Shown: piece after piece, positions 1-7,991 of the stretch | How positions within the stretch are numbered: the stretch's first letter is position 1 | Layout of the letters: each line of letters begins with the position of its first letter | DNA from: Euryarchaeota archaeon UBA111 | Lineage (GTDB): Archaea; Thermoplasmatota; Poseidoniia; Poseidoniales; Poseidoniaceae | Length of the DNA stretch: 18,634 bases | Direction of reading: 5' to 3' | Assembly: GCA_002506025.1 (NCBI GenBank) | Contig: DAWS01000110.1 | Location: 1-18,634 of the forward strand | The notes under the pieces: model-generated | The model's input: only the letters and a program-made list of their open reading frames with translations | Told to the model about the DNA's origin: nothing | Database searches by the model: none | Made by a program: the position numbers and the translations under genes

Positions 1-614
1 GACTGGGCAAAACCATCCATCCCATTACCACTGAATACTAACTCACCAGCCACAAGTCCGAAATAGGCATAAGCAAACGAATAAACAATACTTGACAGGT
101 TGGATATGAAAAATGTCCGGGTACTCACAGGACTACTAGCCATCAGATAGTTTAGCCACTCGTCCGGAATAATTGGAGATAATCGCACTAGGACAGAAAT
201 CTGCATCGCTTCCTCGGTTATAGCTGATTCAAGATTAACCAGCCGAACATCATTGGCTACTATTTCTGCAATGTAGTCCCTAAACATCCACCGACCCAGC
301 ATAAACGCAATCAAGCCTCCAACCACAGATGCAGTAAAATTGACCACGACCGCAATCCAGTACGGGAATAAGGCTCCTGCACCAACCTTCAGAATAGGGG
401 TTGGAACCAACAGAACTACTGCGATGGTTACCATTAAACAGTAAATTAACCAAGCCATTGTGCCGAGACCGTCAAACCATTTGATGAACTGACCAACATC
501 TTGGAAAACAAAATAACCAACGATAATCCACAAAATGATGATGCTCAGTGAACTTAGTAATCTGATTCTGCTAACTTTTGTTTCATTAATTTTTATCTTT
601 GGCTGAGGAGTCAA
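1..614 (-). CDS. VTT/DedA-like (TVP38/TMEM64, SNARE-associated) membrane protein, C-terminus cut by window edge
   Basis: Translating the minus strand from a TTG at 614 gives an open frame of 204 codons that runs off the left edge, so the 3' end is missing. The TTG lies two bases after the stop of the receiver-domain gene and is preceded by GAGGAGGAG at good spacing; the first in-frame ATG is only at about residue 53, too late for the fold. Hydrophobic segments appear at roughly residues 19-37 and 52-70, with more after that. Residues 69-84 (LVPTPILKVGAGALFP) match the re-entrant loop pattern of the VTT domain, and a later RLSPIIPDEWLNYLM matches its second conserved motif. Members are polytopic membrane proteins linked to lipid scrambling or membrane homeostasis; the substrate here is unknown. 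Probably co-transcribed with the receiver-domain gene. Confidence 0.8.
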   Translation of the reverse strand, partial: MTPQPKIKINETKVSRIRLLSSLSIIILWIIVGYFVFQDVGQFIKWFDGLGTMAWLIYCLMVTIAVVLLVPTPILKVGAGALFPYWIAVVVNFTASVVGGLIAFMLGRWMFRDYIAEIVANDVRLVNLESAITEEAMQISVLVRLSPIIPDEWLNYLMASSPVSTRTFFISNLSSIVYSFAYAYFGLVAGELVFSGNGMDGFAQ

Positions 615-616
615 AC

Positions 617-1708
617 TTACTCCTCCTCATCGATTCCGTCAATCGCGTCTACCGTAGGGAATGAACTCAAAACATCACCAACCATTTCAGTGATGTCTTC
701 TATTTGAGTAATCAAGGTCACATCGTCAACTGTTCCGGGTCGGCCCAGATTCCACATTAAATCATAAACCAGCTCACTGGTTAATCTAGTCAATTTTAGT
801 ACTTCAGGATCGACTCCAAACAAATCCTCATCTGGATGTAATGCAATTAATTCCGGTTTTTCATCCAGCACTCCATCCATGACTGATTCAACATCACTTT
901 GGATGGCTGCGGCCTGCTGCTCAAGGATATCTTCCATAGTAGTCATACCGCCTTTTAATTTAGTTGAACCAGCCTTCCCCGAGCCTAGTTTTTCACTCTT
1001 AGAAATGCCGTCAAACGAATGTGCTGAGTTGGAATCATCTGTCTCACCATCACTCGGAGGAGGTGGGACTTGATTTGGGTCGACATCTTGAACTAAATTG
1101 TTCAGAGCAATTCGTAACATGGCGGCCATGGTTGATGGGTCAAACATCTCTTGGACCTCAATCCCCTCCTCATCCATCTGAACCAATATCTCATCGATGA
1201 AACCAGGATTGATCTTTTCCGGACCAACCAGACCCTTTAGCATAGGTAAGGCCCATGTTGAATCTCCCATGAGCATAGAAACATCGAAACTTCCACCGCC
1301 GGAGCTAGGGCCATCAACATCTGCTGGTGGAGGCACGAATTGCTTTCTTGCATGCTTATTCAACTGCTCAATTAGCACCTTCATATCGATTGGCTTCGCA
1401 ATCACTTCAGAGATCCCCGCTTTAGCAGCAGAGACTAAGTATTCCTGACTTGAATTTCTTGCTAACACTACAATCCGACACTTGAAAGCAAATTCTGGGT
1501 CACTCATTAGCCGTTGAGCTGCATCGATAGCATCGCCACTATTCCATTCTCCATCCATTAACACAATCTCGGGCATTGTTGCTAGTGCAGTGCCTTCGGC
1601 TTGTCTGAGAGTACCTGCTCGAGTGATATCGAAACCCTCGCGCTCGAGGGTATTCGCTAGGAGAGTGCGCCTGCCTTCATTCTCATCAGCGACTATCACC
1701 TTAGCCAA
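617..1708 (-). CDS. Receiver-domain (CheY-like) protein with a long unrecognised acidic C-terminal region
   Basis: 363 aa. Residues 1-118 form a response-regulator receiver domain: acidic pair D8/E9, phosphoacceptor D52 in VLMDGEW, and conserved K105 in AKPID. The usual Thr/Ser of the fourth strand is replaced by A83 (VVLARN). After a Pro/Gly/Ser linker at about 122-136, the remaining 230 residues are acidic, interrupted by a second Pro-rich and a Ser/Gly-rich linker, and end in DEEE. I recognise no DNA-binding, enzymatic or other output domain. The start is TTG at 1708, with GGGGAGTGAT just upstream. No histidine kinase is visible in the window, so the phosphodonor is unknown. It may signal through protein-protein contacts. 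Followed after 2 bases by the VTT membrane-protein gene, suggesting co-expression. Confidence 0.8.
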   Translation of the reverse strand: MAKVIVADENEGRRTLLANTLEREGFDITRAGTLRQAEGTALATMPEIVLMDGEWNSGDAIDAAQRLMSDPEFAFKCRIVVLARNSSQEYLVSAAKAGISEVIAKPIDMKVLIEQLNKHARKQFVPPPADVDGPSSGGGSFDVSMLMGDSTWALPMLKGLVGPEKINPGFIDEILVQMDEEGIEVQEMFDPSTMAAMLRIALNNLVQDVDPNQVPPPPSDGETDDSNSAHSFDGISKSEKLGSGKAGSTKLKGGMTTMEDILEQQAAAIQSDVESVMDGVLDEKPELIALHPDEDLFGVDPEVLKLTRLTSELVYDLMWNLGRPGTVDDVTLITQIEDITEMVGDVLSSFPTVDAIDGIDEEE

Positions 1709-1852
1709 ATCACTCCCCCCTTTTCGGCGAACATAAACTCCGACATTTGAACCTCATCCCACAAATTAGCGAAACTAGTAGAAAACTGGTCCATTGTATT
1801 GCAACCGAACGGTAGTTTGGGCTCGGCTACTTGGTTTACTGATTGATGCCGA
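1709..1852 (-). promoter_or_regulatory. Intergenic region upstream of the receiver-domain gene
   Basis: 144 bases between the moeB-like stop and the receiver gene start, with no open frame of note. On the minus strand, TATA-like AT-rich stretches lie near 1764-1772 and 1730-1738, and a strong purine SD (GGGGAGTGAT) precedes the TTG at 1708. The more distal stretch would give a leader of about 30 nt, consistent with SD-driven translation. No terminator hairpin with a T tract was seen. The promoter assignment is inferred from position and composition only. Confidence 0.3.
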
Positions 1853-3010
1853 TTACTCAATATCTTGAGGCAACTGATTACGCCACGCCATGATACCGCC
1901 GTCTAAATTGTACAAACGCCCGCTGGAATAGCCAGCATTCAGCAGATACATCGCAGCGATTTGTGATCTCATGCCACTCCGGCACAACAGGATAATATCG
2001 CGATCTTTTGGTATATTTTCTTCTTGTGACAAAATTTCCTCATGAGGAATTTGCAAATCGGTAAATGAGACTTTGAGTTGAGCGTATTCTTGGTCAGATC
2101 GGACATCAATAAGAAACGGTTGCCAACCATCAGTCTTTTTTTCTTGATACTGAGCGACTGAAAGGTGGTTAAACATGGTATCATTGTTGGCTGAAGGTTC
2201 TGGTATTTTATTGTTCGACGCTGAGGAACTAGAGCACCATCCACTATCCTCGAACATTTTTCTAACTTCGCTAAGGTCCGGCTCAGTATCTGTGTTTTTA
2301 GAAAACTTGAGCGTCCTAGACGTCATATTATCAGCGTCATAGAGCAATAATTTACCTGACAGGGACTGACCTCTTCCAAGGATAATTTTTACCGCTTCAG
2401 TGGCTTGTATTGAACCAATTATTCCCGGTAAAACTCCGAATACGCCACCTTCAGCACAGGATGGAATGGTATTGAGAGGTGGAGGCTCAGGGAATAAATC
2501 ACGGTAGCATGGTCCGTTGTGATAATTGAACAAACTAACCTGTCCTTCAAATCTATAGATTGAGCCATATATCCAAGGAATTCCTAACAAATTACAAACA
2601 TCGTCAACTAAATATCTGGTCGGGATATTATCTGTCCCGTCAATAACAATATCCCAGTCGCACAGAATTTCTTCTGCATTGTCTGGAGATAATCGAGCGT
2701 TCCAAGTTGTTACTTTGATAGCAGAATTAATGCTATTGATTCGTTCTTTGGCTGACTCAACTTTCGGTCTACCGATTGCTGACTCACTGTGAATAATTTG
2801 CCGCTGAAGATTAGATAGGTCAACTGCATCATCATCAACTACTCCAATGTGCCCGATACCTGCAGCTGCAAGATACATCAGCACCGGACTACCGAGACCC
2901 CCGGCGCCAACAACCAGAACTCTAGAATCATCAATCAATTTTTGTCCAGTAATTCCGACATCGGGTAAAGATATGTGTCTTGCATACCTTTCGGTGTCGA
3001 CCATGTCCAT
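1853..3010 (-). CDS. moeB: MoeB/ThiF/MOCS3-like sulfur-carrier adenylyltransferase fused to a rhodanese domain
   Basis: 385 aa. Residues 1-245 are an E1-like adenylation domain: nucleotide loop GAGGLG at 35-40, D61-V-D-L-S-N-L-Q-R-Q near 61-71, GTDN at 125-128, and the crossover cysteine C185 in PSCAEGG. The zinc-binding CxxC pairs of E. coli MoeB are absent: the first is C168-Y-R-D171 and the second is not seen, as in the cyanobacterial-type branch. A Ser/Asn-rich linker (about 257-280) leads to a C-terminal rhodanese domain with active-site loop CRSGMRS starting at C343. The family adenylates the C-terminal Gly-Gly of small ubiquitin-like carriers (MoaD, ThiS, SAMPs); the rhodanese can supply the sulfur for the thiocarboxylate. 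The partner is not in this window. The start at 3010 is the first of two Met codons. Follows trxB by 36 bases. Confidence 0.88.
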   Translation of the reverse strand: MDMVDTERYARHISLPDVGITGQKLIDDSRVLVVGAGGLGSPVLMYLAAAGIGHIGVVDDDAVDLSNLQRQIIHSESAIGRPKVESAKERINSINSAIKVTTWNARLSPDNAEEILCDWDIVIDGTDNIPTRYLVDDVCNLLGIPWIYGSIYRFEGQVSLFNYHNGPCYRDLFPEPPPLNTIPSCAEGGVFGVLPGIIGSIQATEAVKIILGRGQSLSGKLLLYDADNMTSRTLKFSKNTDTEPDLSEVRKMFEDSGWCSSSSASNNKIPEPSANNDTMFNHLSVAQYQEKKTDGWQPFLIDVRSDQEYAQLKVSFTDLQIPHEEILSQEENIPKDRDIILLCRSGMRSQIAAMYLLNAGYSSGRLYNLDGGIMAWRNQLPQDIE

Positions 3011-3046
3011 CGCACCATATGGTAATTGATGAATTAACTGGGTTGC

Positions 3047-3976
3047 TCAATGCAAGTTTTCTTCCAGCCACTTTTCTGCGTCCATGGCAGCTTGACAACC
3101 CATTCCAGCCGCAGTTATGGCTTGCTTGTAACGGGTGTCTACCACATCACCGGCGGCAAAAACACCGTCGACTGAAGTCATTGTGTGCTGCTTGTGAATG
3201 ATGTAACCATTTTCATCGGTCTCTACTTGGGACTCTAAAAATCCGGTAATAGGTTTGTGGCCAATGGCGATAAATGCTCCAGAAGCAGTAATTTCTTCGG
3301 TTGAACCATCTCTGGGATCTTCCAAGATTGCCCCTGTTAGGCCATTATCATCGGACAACCATTCTTTTACCTGTCTAAAGGTCTTGATTTCGATTTTTTC
3401 ATTATTCGCTGCTCGCTCATACATGATGTTGCTGGCACGGAATACATCTCTACGGTGAATGAGTGTAACCTTTGATGCAAACCGAGTCAGGAAAGTTGCC
3501 TCTTCACAGGCAGAATCTCCTCCACCGATGACCAATACCTCCTCGTCACGGAAAAATGCTCCATCGCAGGTTGCACAGGTGGAAATCCCTCGACCCTTCT
3601 GTTCTGCCTCGCCCGGTGCGTTCAACCATATCGACTCTGCCCCAGTTGAGATTATGATTGAATTCGCCAAGAATTCTTCACCTTCGACCAATACCTTGAA
3701 TGGCCGTTCCGACAAATCAACAGATTCGACATTGCGATCTTGAACATCAAGACCAAATCTTTCTGCCTGCTCGCGCAATTGCATCATCATCTCAGGACCG
3801 CCTATTCCTTGCGGGTAGCCAGGGAAGTTCTCTATGTCTGAAGTAAGCATCAACTGACCTCCAGACATATATCCTGCAAACATCAGTGGTTTGAGCATCG
3901 CTCTTGCTGTATATAATCCCGCAGTGTATCCAGCTGGTCCAGAACCAATAATCACTACATCCCTAACATCACCCAT
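3047..3976 (-). CDS. trxB: Thioredoxin reductase (NADPH, low-Mr FAD type)
   Basis: 309 aa from the ATG at 3976, chosen because TAGGCGAT stands about six bases upstream and the GSGPAG loop follows immediately. A GTG at 4006 would add ten residues but has its SD directly abutting it. Visible motifs: FAD-binding GSGPAG at 11-16, redox-active C134-A-T-C137, NAD(P)-binding GGGDSA at 151-156, HRRDVFRA at 174-181 (basic residues typical of NADPH preference), and the C-terminal FAD motif with AAGDV. The enzyme reduces thioredoxin in the cytosol. It sits between the acetyltransferase-aminotransferase fusion and the MoeB-rhodanese gene. The latter handles persulfide/thiocarboxylate sulfur and could use reduced thioredoxin, but that link is inference. 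Length and motifs are complete. Confidence 0.95.
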   Translation of the reverse strand: MGDVRDVVIIGSGPAGYTAGLYTARAMLKPLMFAGYMSGGQLMLTSDIENFPGYPQGIGGPEMMMQLREQAERFGLDVQDRNVESVDLSERPFKVLVEGEEFLANSIIISTGAESIWLNAPGEAEQKGRGISTCATCDGAFFRDEEVLVIGGGDSACEEATFLTRFASKVTLIHRRDVFRASNIMYERAANNEKIEIKTFRQVKEWLSDDNGLTGAILEDPRDGSTEEITASGAFIAIGHKPITGFLESQVETDENGYIIHKQHTMTSVDGVFAAGDVVDTRYKQAITAAGMGCQAAMDAEKWLEENLH

Positions 3977-4035
3977 GTTATCGCCTACAAATTTGATAGA
4001 GAACACTCACCTATTGAATCTTTACATCTAAGTGT

Positions 4036-5745
4036 TCAATCAACGGATAGAACTTTTGCCAAGCAATCGATTACTCGGTTGTTCTCAGCACGACTGCGTA
4101 CGGCGAACCTAACATAGCGTGAATCGAGTGTAATACCCATATTTTCTGCGTCACGAATGAAAATATCGTATGCACGACATTGCATGATAAACTGTTGCGA
4201 TGAATAGTCAACGGATTTTGGTAACTCAGTTAGGATGTAATTTGCCACGCTTGGATAGGTGGTAAAGCCCATATCAATTAGTTGTAGATTCAATTCCTCC
4301 CGGTTTTGATGGACATTTGAGTACTGCTGTTGGTAATAATCTGGATTGTCAAGAGCTGCGATAGCACCTAGCTGAGCCGGTAGACTCACTGCCCATGGTG
4401 GAATAAAACGGCGTAAATTTTGTGCTTTACTTGTGACTGCATAAGCAACACGTAGTCCCGATAAAGCGTAACACTTACTCATGCTTTTGCAGATTATCAA
4501 CTCTTCATGACTCTGTGTAAGACTTTCTAGTGATTTTGCTCCGGCGACATAATCGATATATGTCTCGTCAACCCAAATCATCTTACATTCAGAATGAGCA
4601 TCATCCTTAGCTAATATTCTTTCAACAACATCGACCAAATCATCCGCATAAATTCCTGTTGGGCTATTTGGATTAACCATGATAACTGCATCATGTTGAC
4701 GGGCTAGGCTAACAAAATCGTCTGATGGGATAACAAATTTATCTTCTGGATATAGCGGGAAATGAGTTACATTACAAGCAATTAAGTGGGTAAGAATGTG
4801 CAGGTATTCACCATACATTGGTGAAAGCACCAATACTCTTGATTGGCTATTGAGTAGTTTTGGCAACAATGAAAACATCAGTGAAGAAGAACCCGACGAA
4901 ACCAATATGTGATCCTCTGGAACCTCACGCACATCTGCGATTTTCTCAATTAGTGGCTCGCAGTGTGTCGGAGGTGATTCGTGACAGGCGCTAATCAAAT
5001 TATCTGTGATTACTTGCATTACTTCTGGGCATGGTGGAAACGGGCTATCCAGCACGTCAGCAACCACCAACTCACTTCTACGAGTAAAATCAAAACCGCT
5101 CTCATCCCATGAAGCACCACCGTGGTAACAAGCGTCATCACTTTCACTGACATTTACTAGAACTAGTTCTTGTAGTTCATCCTCGACATTAGCCCCTAGT
5201 GTTTCAACAGAAGCGGTCATCGGATAGAATACAACATCTCCTGCTGCTTTTTGATATTGTGACAATACGCGCATTCCAATCGCTTCATACATCGGTAACA
5301 CCGATTTGTGGCCCATTGCAATTATGTCGTCTGCCCCATTTAATTGTGAAAATTTCAGCGCACCTAGCATTAATAATCGAGCGATTCCATGTCCTCGATG
5401 GTTATTGTCCACTGTCAAACCACGGATTTCGTATATTAGTGAATCATTATTATTTTCAGTGATGCTGTTAATCACATCGTGACCAAAATACTTAGCAATA
5501 CGAAAACCATTCTCACTAGGCGTGTTGATACTAATATAGCCTAGTAAGATATCATCATTCATCAACGCCAGAAAATGTTCTCCGGGATCATCCAAATTAC
5601 CCGAATCATTCTCTTGATACTGATGTAATTCATCAACAAAAACATCATACCGCAATTTGGTTAGTTGGTGCCAAATATCCGTCAAATTACCTGACTCGGC
5701 TAGGTCTTCGGCTGAGGGCCGAGTAAAATACGACAACTTGGTCAT
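4036..5745 (-). CDS. Fusion of a GNAT acyltransferase and a fold-type I PLP aminotransferase (HisC/AspC-like)
   Basis: 569 aa. Residues about 1-180 are a GNAT domain: LRYDVFVDELHQYQEND at 31-47 resembles the N-terminal pattern of LuxI/FeeM-like and ElaA-like acyltransferases, and R117-G-H-G-I-A is the acyl-CoA pyrophosphate loop. Residues about 205-569 are a class I/II aminotransferase: NPNSPTG at 358-364, D393-E-T-Y at 393-396 contacting the cofactor ring, and the Schiff-base lysine K424 in KSMSKCYALSG. A conserved-looking C-terminal arginine pair (RFAVRSR) should bind the substrate carboxylate. The reaction is unknown: transamination or decarboxylation coupled to N-acylation of the same amine is possible. 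No SD precedes the ATG at 5745, so a leaderless transcript is plausible. Both halves look intact. It follows ribH by 38 bases. Confidence 0.85.
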   Translation of the reverse strand: MTKLSYFTRPSAEDLAESGNLTDIWHQLTKLRYDVFVDELHQYQENDSGNLDDPGEHFLALMNDDILLGYISINTPSENGFRIAKYFGHDVINSITENNNDSLIYEIRGLTVDNNHRGHGIARLLMLGALKFSQLNGADDIIAMGHKSVLPMYEAIGMRVLSQYQKAAGDVVFYPMTASVETLGANVEDELQELVLVNVSESDDACYHGGASWDESGFDFTRRSELVVADVLDSPFPPCPEVMQVITDNLISACHESPPTHCEPLIEKIADVREVPEDHILVSSGSSSLMFSLLPKLLNSQSRVLVLSPMYGEYLHILTHLIACNVTHFPLYPEDKFVIPSDDFVSLARQHDAVIMVNPNSPTGIYADDLVDVVERILAKDDAHSECKMIWVDETYIDYVAGAKSLESLTQSHEELIICKSMSKCYALSGLRVAYAVTSKAQNLRRFIPPWAVSLPAQLGAIAALDNPDYYQQQYSNVHQNREELNLQLIDMGFTTYPSVANYILTELPKSVDYSSQQFIMQCRAYDIFIRDAENMGITLDSRYVRFAVRSRAENNRVIDCLAKVLSVD

Positions 5746-5783
5746 GATGAGTGGGATTAAGTTCGGGTAATTGAAGGATATCC
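5746..5783 (-). promoter_or_regulatory. Possible leaderless promoter of the GNAT-aminotransferase gene
   Basis: The 38-base gap upstream of the ATG at 5745 has no SD. On the minus strand a TATA-like TCAATTA lies 23-29 bases upstream of the ATG, where it would place the start of transcription at or next to the ATG. This is pattern-based and weak; read-through from ribH is also possible. Confidence 0.25.
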
Positions 5784-6176
5784 CTACAGTGAACTCATTT
5801 CACTGACGGCAGCCACTGCTGCCCTAGCATGTGGTTCTAGACGTGGAGGTATGTGTTGAGGTTCTGCACCAGGACCAATTATTCCTAGACCAATTGGTTT
5901 GTTGAACTTGAGTTGTAAGTCGATTACTGATTTTATGACTGCGTTACCCATTGCTGCACCATGTAATGTTTCACCTTTTTCGATTATGCCTAAGCAGATT
6001 GCGCCGTCGAATTCTTCTAATGAACGTTCCAATGCTAGCGGAACTTCCATCGAACCCGGGACCCAAATTACATCAGTTATTTCTATAGAGTATTTGCTTG
6101 CTTCATCACGTGCAAATTCTAGCATCGATTCAATTTCCTCTTTATGGAACGATCCACATACTGCGATTATTTTCAT
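5784..6176 (-). CDS. ribH: 6,7-dimethyl-8-ribityllumazine synthase (archaeal-type)
   Basis: 130 aa, short like archaeal lumazine synthases. It condenses 5-amino-6-ribitylaminouracil with 3,4-dihydroxy-2-butanone 4-phosphate, the penultimate step of riboflavin synthesis. Visible motifs: a GSFHK loop at 8-12 near the pyrimidine site, VPGSMEVPLAL at 39-49, the catalytic-region GETLHG with H72, and GLGIIGPG followed by a conserved C-terminal helix. An archaeal riboflavin synthase (RibC) is a paralog of this family, but the neighbouring true RibE makes lumazine synthase the better call. The ATG overlaps the ribE stop by one base (TAATG), and GAGGTG stands about nine bases upstream within ribE, so translation is coupled. 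Confidence 0.92.
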   Translation of the reverse strand: MKIIAVCGSFHKEEIESMLEFARDEASKYSIEITDVIWVPGSMEVPLALERSLEEFDGAICLGIIEKGETLHGAAMGNAVIKSVIDLQLKFNKPIGLGIIGPGAEPQHIPPRLEPHARAAVAAVSEMSSL

Positions 6177-6784
6177 TACTCAACACCTCTTTCCTTCAAC
6201 AACCTTTCAATTGTTTCCACAATCAATTGAGTGTTACTGTCAACCTCTATGTTGACAACATCCCCGATATCTTTGCTGTCAAGAGTAGTCAGGCGCATTG
6301 TTTCAGGTATAATGTGCAAATCGAACACTCCATTGTCAACCTGGCCAACTGTTAGTGATATACCGTCAATTGCAATGTAGCCCTTCTCAGTTAGATACTT
6401 TCTTATCGACGGCGGTGCTATTATCGACAGCGACATTTGATCGCCAGACCTAGTTTTGGCCGATATTATGCCAGTGCCAAAAATATGTCCGGACAATATG
6501 TGTCCGCCAACCTCGTCACCAAATTTTAGGGACCGTTCAATGTTAACCGAATCCCCAATTGTCAAATCACCAAGGTTTGTTCGTTCCATAGTCTCGTTTA
6601 TGATGTCGAATTGGACGATGTCTGAGTCTATTCTCACAACAGTCAAACAGACACCATTGATGGATACGCTAGCACCAATTGCTAAATTATCTACATTTGG
6701 CAGTTTTATCTCAACTGTAGTTACGGTGTTAACTTCCGATAGGGAAATTATTTGGCCAATTCCTTGAACAATACCAGTGAACAT
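6176..6784 (-). CDS. ribE: Riboflavin synthase, alpha-chain (lumazine-binding) type
   Basis: 202 aa with the hallmark N-terminus MFTGIVQGIGQI. It has two tandem lumazine-binding domains (about 1-95 and 96-190): the first holds SINGVCLTV and the METNxT-like METMERTNLG segment, the second GGHILSGH, AIDGISLTV and a matching ETMRLTTL. It dismutates two 6,7-dimethyl-8-ribityllumazine molecules to riboflavin plus the pyrimidine. This is the bacterial/eukaryotic-type enzyme rather than the RibC used by many methanogens. The GAGGATG SD overlaps the ribL stop codon and precedes the ATG at 6784 by about six bases. Gene order ribB-ribL-ribE-ribH argues for one transcript. Length is typical. Confidence 0.95.
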   Translation of the reverse strand: MFTGIVQGIGQIISLSEVNTVTTVEIKLPNVDNLAIGASVSINGVCLTVVRIDSDIVQFDIINETMERTNLGDLTIGDSVNIERSLKFGDEVGGHILSGHIFGTGIISAKTRSGDQMSLSIIAPPSIRKYLTEKGYIAIDGISLTVGQVDNGVFDLHIIPETMRLTTLDSKDIGDVVNIEVDSNTQLIVETIERLLKERGVE

Positions 6785-6793
6785 AACGCATCC

Positions 6794-7228
6794 TCAGGTT
6801 TTACTTTGCGACAATTCTAGTATGCGCGCAATGATTTTTCTTGTTCCATCTAAATCATCCGATAGTCCCTCTACTCGGGTCACTTTTATTGACTCATGAC
6901 CGAGTTCTAGTAGTCTATTTCTAATCGAATCTTCCGCATGTTCTTGGTCGTAGCCTAGAGCAATTACATCAGGATTTACTTTGGGAAGAATATCATAAAT
7001 CGACACATCGGGGGAATTACCAACTATAGCGTCATCGACTGGCTTGAGCCCCTCAACCATGCGTCTTCGCAGGTCATGATTAGTTACTGGTTCGTGTTTA
7101 CGTATCCGTACTGTGTCGTCGTGCGCGACCACAACTGTGAGATGGTTACCGAGTGACTTGGCCTGTTCCAAGTAGTGAAGATGACCAGCATGGAGTAAAT
7201 CAAAAACCCCGACCGCCATAACTCTCAT
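6794..7228 (-). CDS. ribL: FAD synthetase, archaeal RibL-type nucleotidyltransferase
   Basis: 144 aa from the ATG at 7228, which has GGAGAGGG a few bases upstream and gives the compact N-terminus MRVMAVGVFDLLHAGHL. A TTG at 7261 would only add a non-conserved extension. The nucleotidyltransferase H13-A-G-H16 motif, a LKPVDDAIVG segment at 61-70, ALGYDQ at 90-95 and a terminal DGTRKII (in the position of the usual ISSTxI) fit the archaeal FAD synthetase family related to glycerol-3-phosphate cytidylyltransferase. It would transfer AMP from ATP to FMN. A cytidylyltransferase role in lipid metabolism is the main alternative, but the riboflavin-gene neighbours on both sides favour RibL. No riboflavin kinase is seen in this window. 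Confidence 0.85.
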   Translation of the reverse strand: MRVMAVGVFDLLHAGHLHYLEQAKSLGNHLTVVVAHDDTVRIRKHEPVTNHDLRRRMVEGLKPVDDAIVGNSPDVSIYDILPKVNPDVIALGYDQEHAEDSIRNRLLELGHESIKVTRVEGLSDDLDGTRKIIARILELSQSKT

Positions 7229-7277
7229 GAAACCCTCTCCAAGACTCCCTGCTGGTTGCAACTGATGATATTACCGA

Positions 7278-7991
7278 TTAATCTAGTGACTTAAGCGCCT
7301 CAATAATGTCAGCACCCTCAAGGAATGGGATGCTTCTCGCAGTCGCCCAAGCCCTTGCTGCTTCTACTGGAAGTGCTAAATCGCCATCAGGTTGCAGCAT
7401 CTCTGCACCAATAACTACTGGCGACACGCCAGATAGTCTGGCCAAGCCAACTGCTAGTTCTGTATGCCCTTGGCGGCGAGCAAGCCCCCCTTCTGTTTCC
7501 CGGCACACCGGAATGTGTCCAGGTGTTCTGAATTCATGGCCCAGTAATTCCTTCGCTTGTGTAGTATCGATATTGGTTGAGAATACTTCGTTAGTTAATT
7601 CAGCAAATCTCCTAGTCGTTAAGCTGCGATCTTTGTCTGTGATTCCAGTGTATGTCTCTCGGTGATTTAATGACAGAGTGAAGGCTGAACGTGAGTCATA
7701 ACGCAAATCATTGGTGACCAGTTTGGATAATACGTCAAACCGAGATACTAATTCTGGTTGAGTATGTAGGTCCTGTAAAAATGGCAGACCAAATCTTTCT
7801 CCGACCTCATGCCCAATTGCTAGGAATAGTAACCCCCCGCAATCCTGTCTCAATTGCCTCATAGTTGCTGGAGTGGCGTGCTGAGCAGAAAATAGTAGAT
7901 CTGTTTCACCCTCGCGTTTTTCCGAGTCAAATAGACAAACTGGTAAGCCTTTAGAGAATGCAGCGACAGCAGCCTCAACCGAATTGCTCAT
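7278..7991 (-). CDS. ribB: 3,4-dihydroxy-2-butanone 4-phosphate synthase
   Basis: 237 aa. It makes the four-carbon unit for lumazine from ribulose 5-phosphate. Visible motifs: acidic loop DSEKREGETDLLF at 22-34 (variant of DxDRENEGD, keeping R26-E27), TGITDKDRSLTTR at 115-127, FRTPGHIPV at 154-162 and QGHTELAVGLARLSG at 174-188. The bacterial-type final C-E-I/L is replaced by GAEML, as in archaeal homologs. There is no fused GTP cyclohydrolase II domain. An in-frame TGA lies just upstream, making ATG 7991 the first usable start, but no close SD precedes it. It is the first gene of the riboflavin/FAD unit and is transcribed divergently from the endonuclease IV-like gene. Confidence 0.92.
   Translation of the reverse strand: MSNSVEAAVAAFSKGLPVCLFDSEKREGETDLLFSAQHATPATMRQLRQDCGGLLFLAIGHEVGERFGLPFLQDLHTQPELVSRFDVLSKLVTNDLRYDSRSAFTLSLNHRETYTGITDKDRSLTTRRFAELTNEVFSTNIDTTQAKELLGHEFRTPGHIPVCRETEGGLARRQGHTELAVGLARLSGVSPVVIGAEMLQPDGDLALPVEAARAWATARSIPFLEGADIIEALKSLD

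Noticed and set aside
7229..7261. TTG start for ribL at 7261
   Set aside because: The ATG at 7228 has a better SD and starts directly at the conserved nucleotidyltransferase strand.
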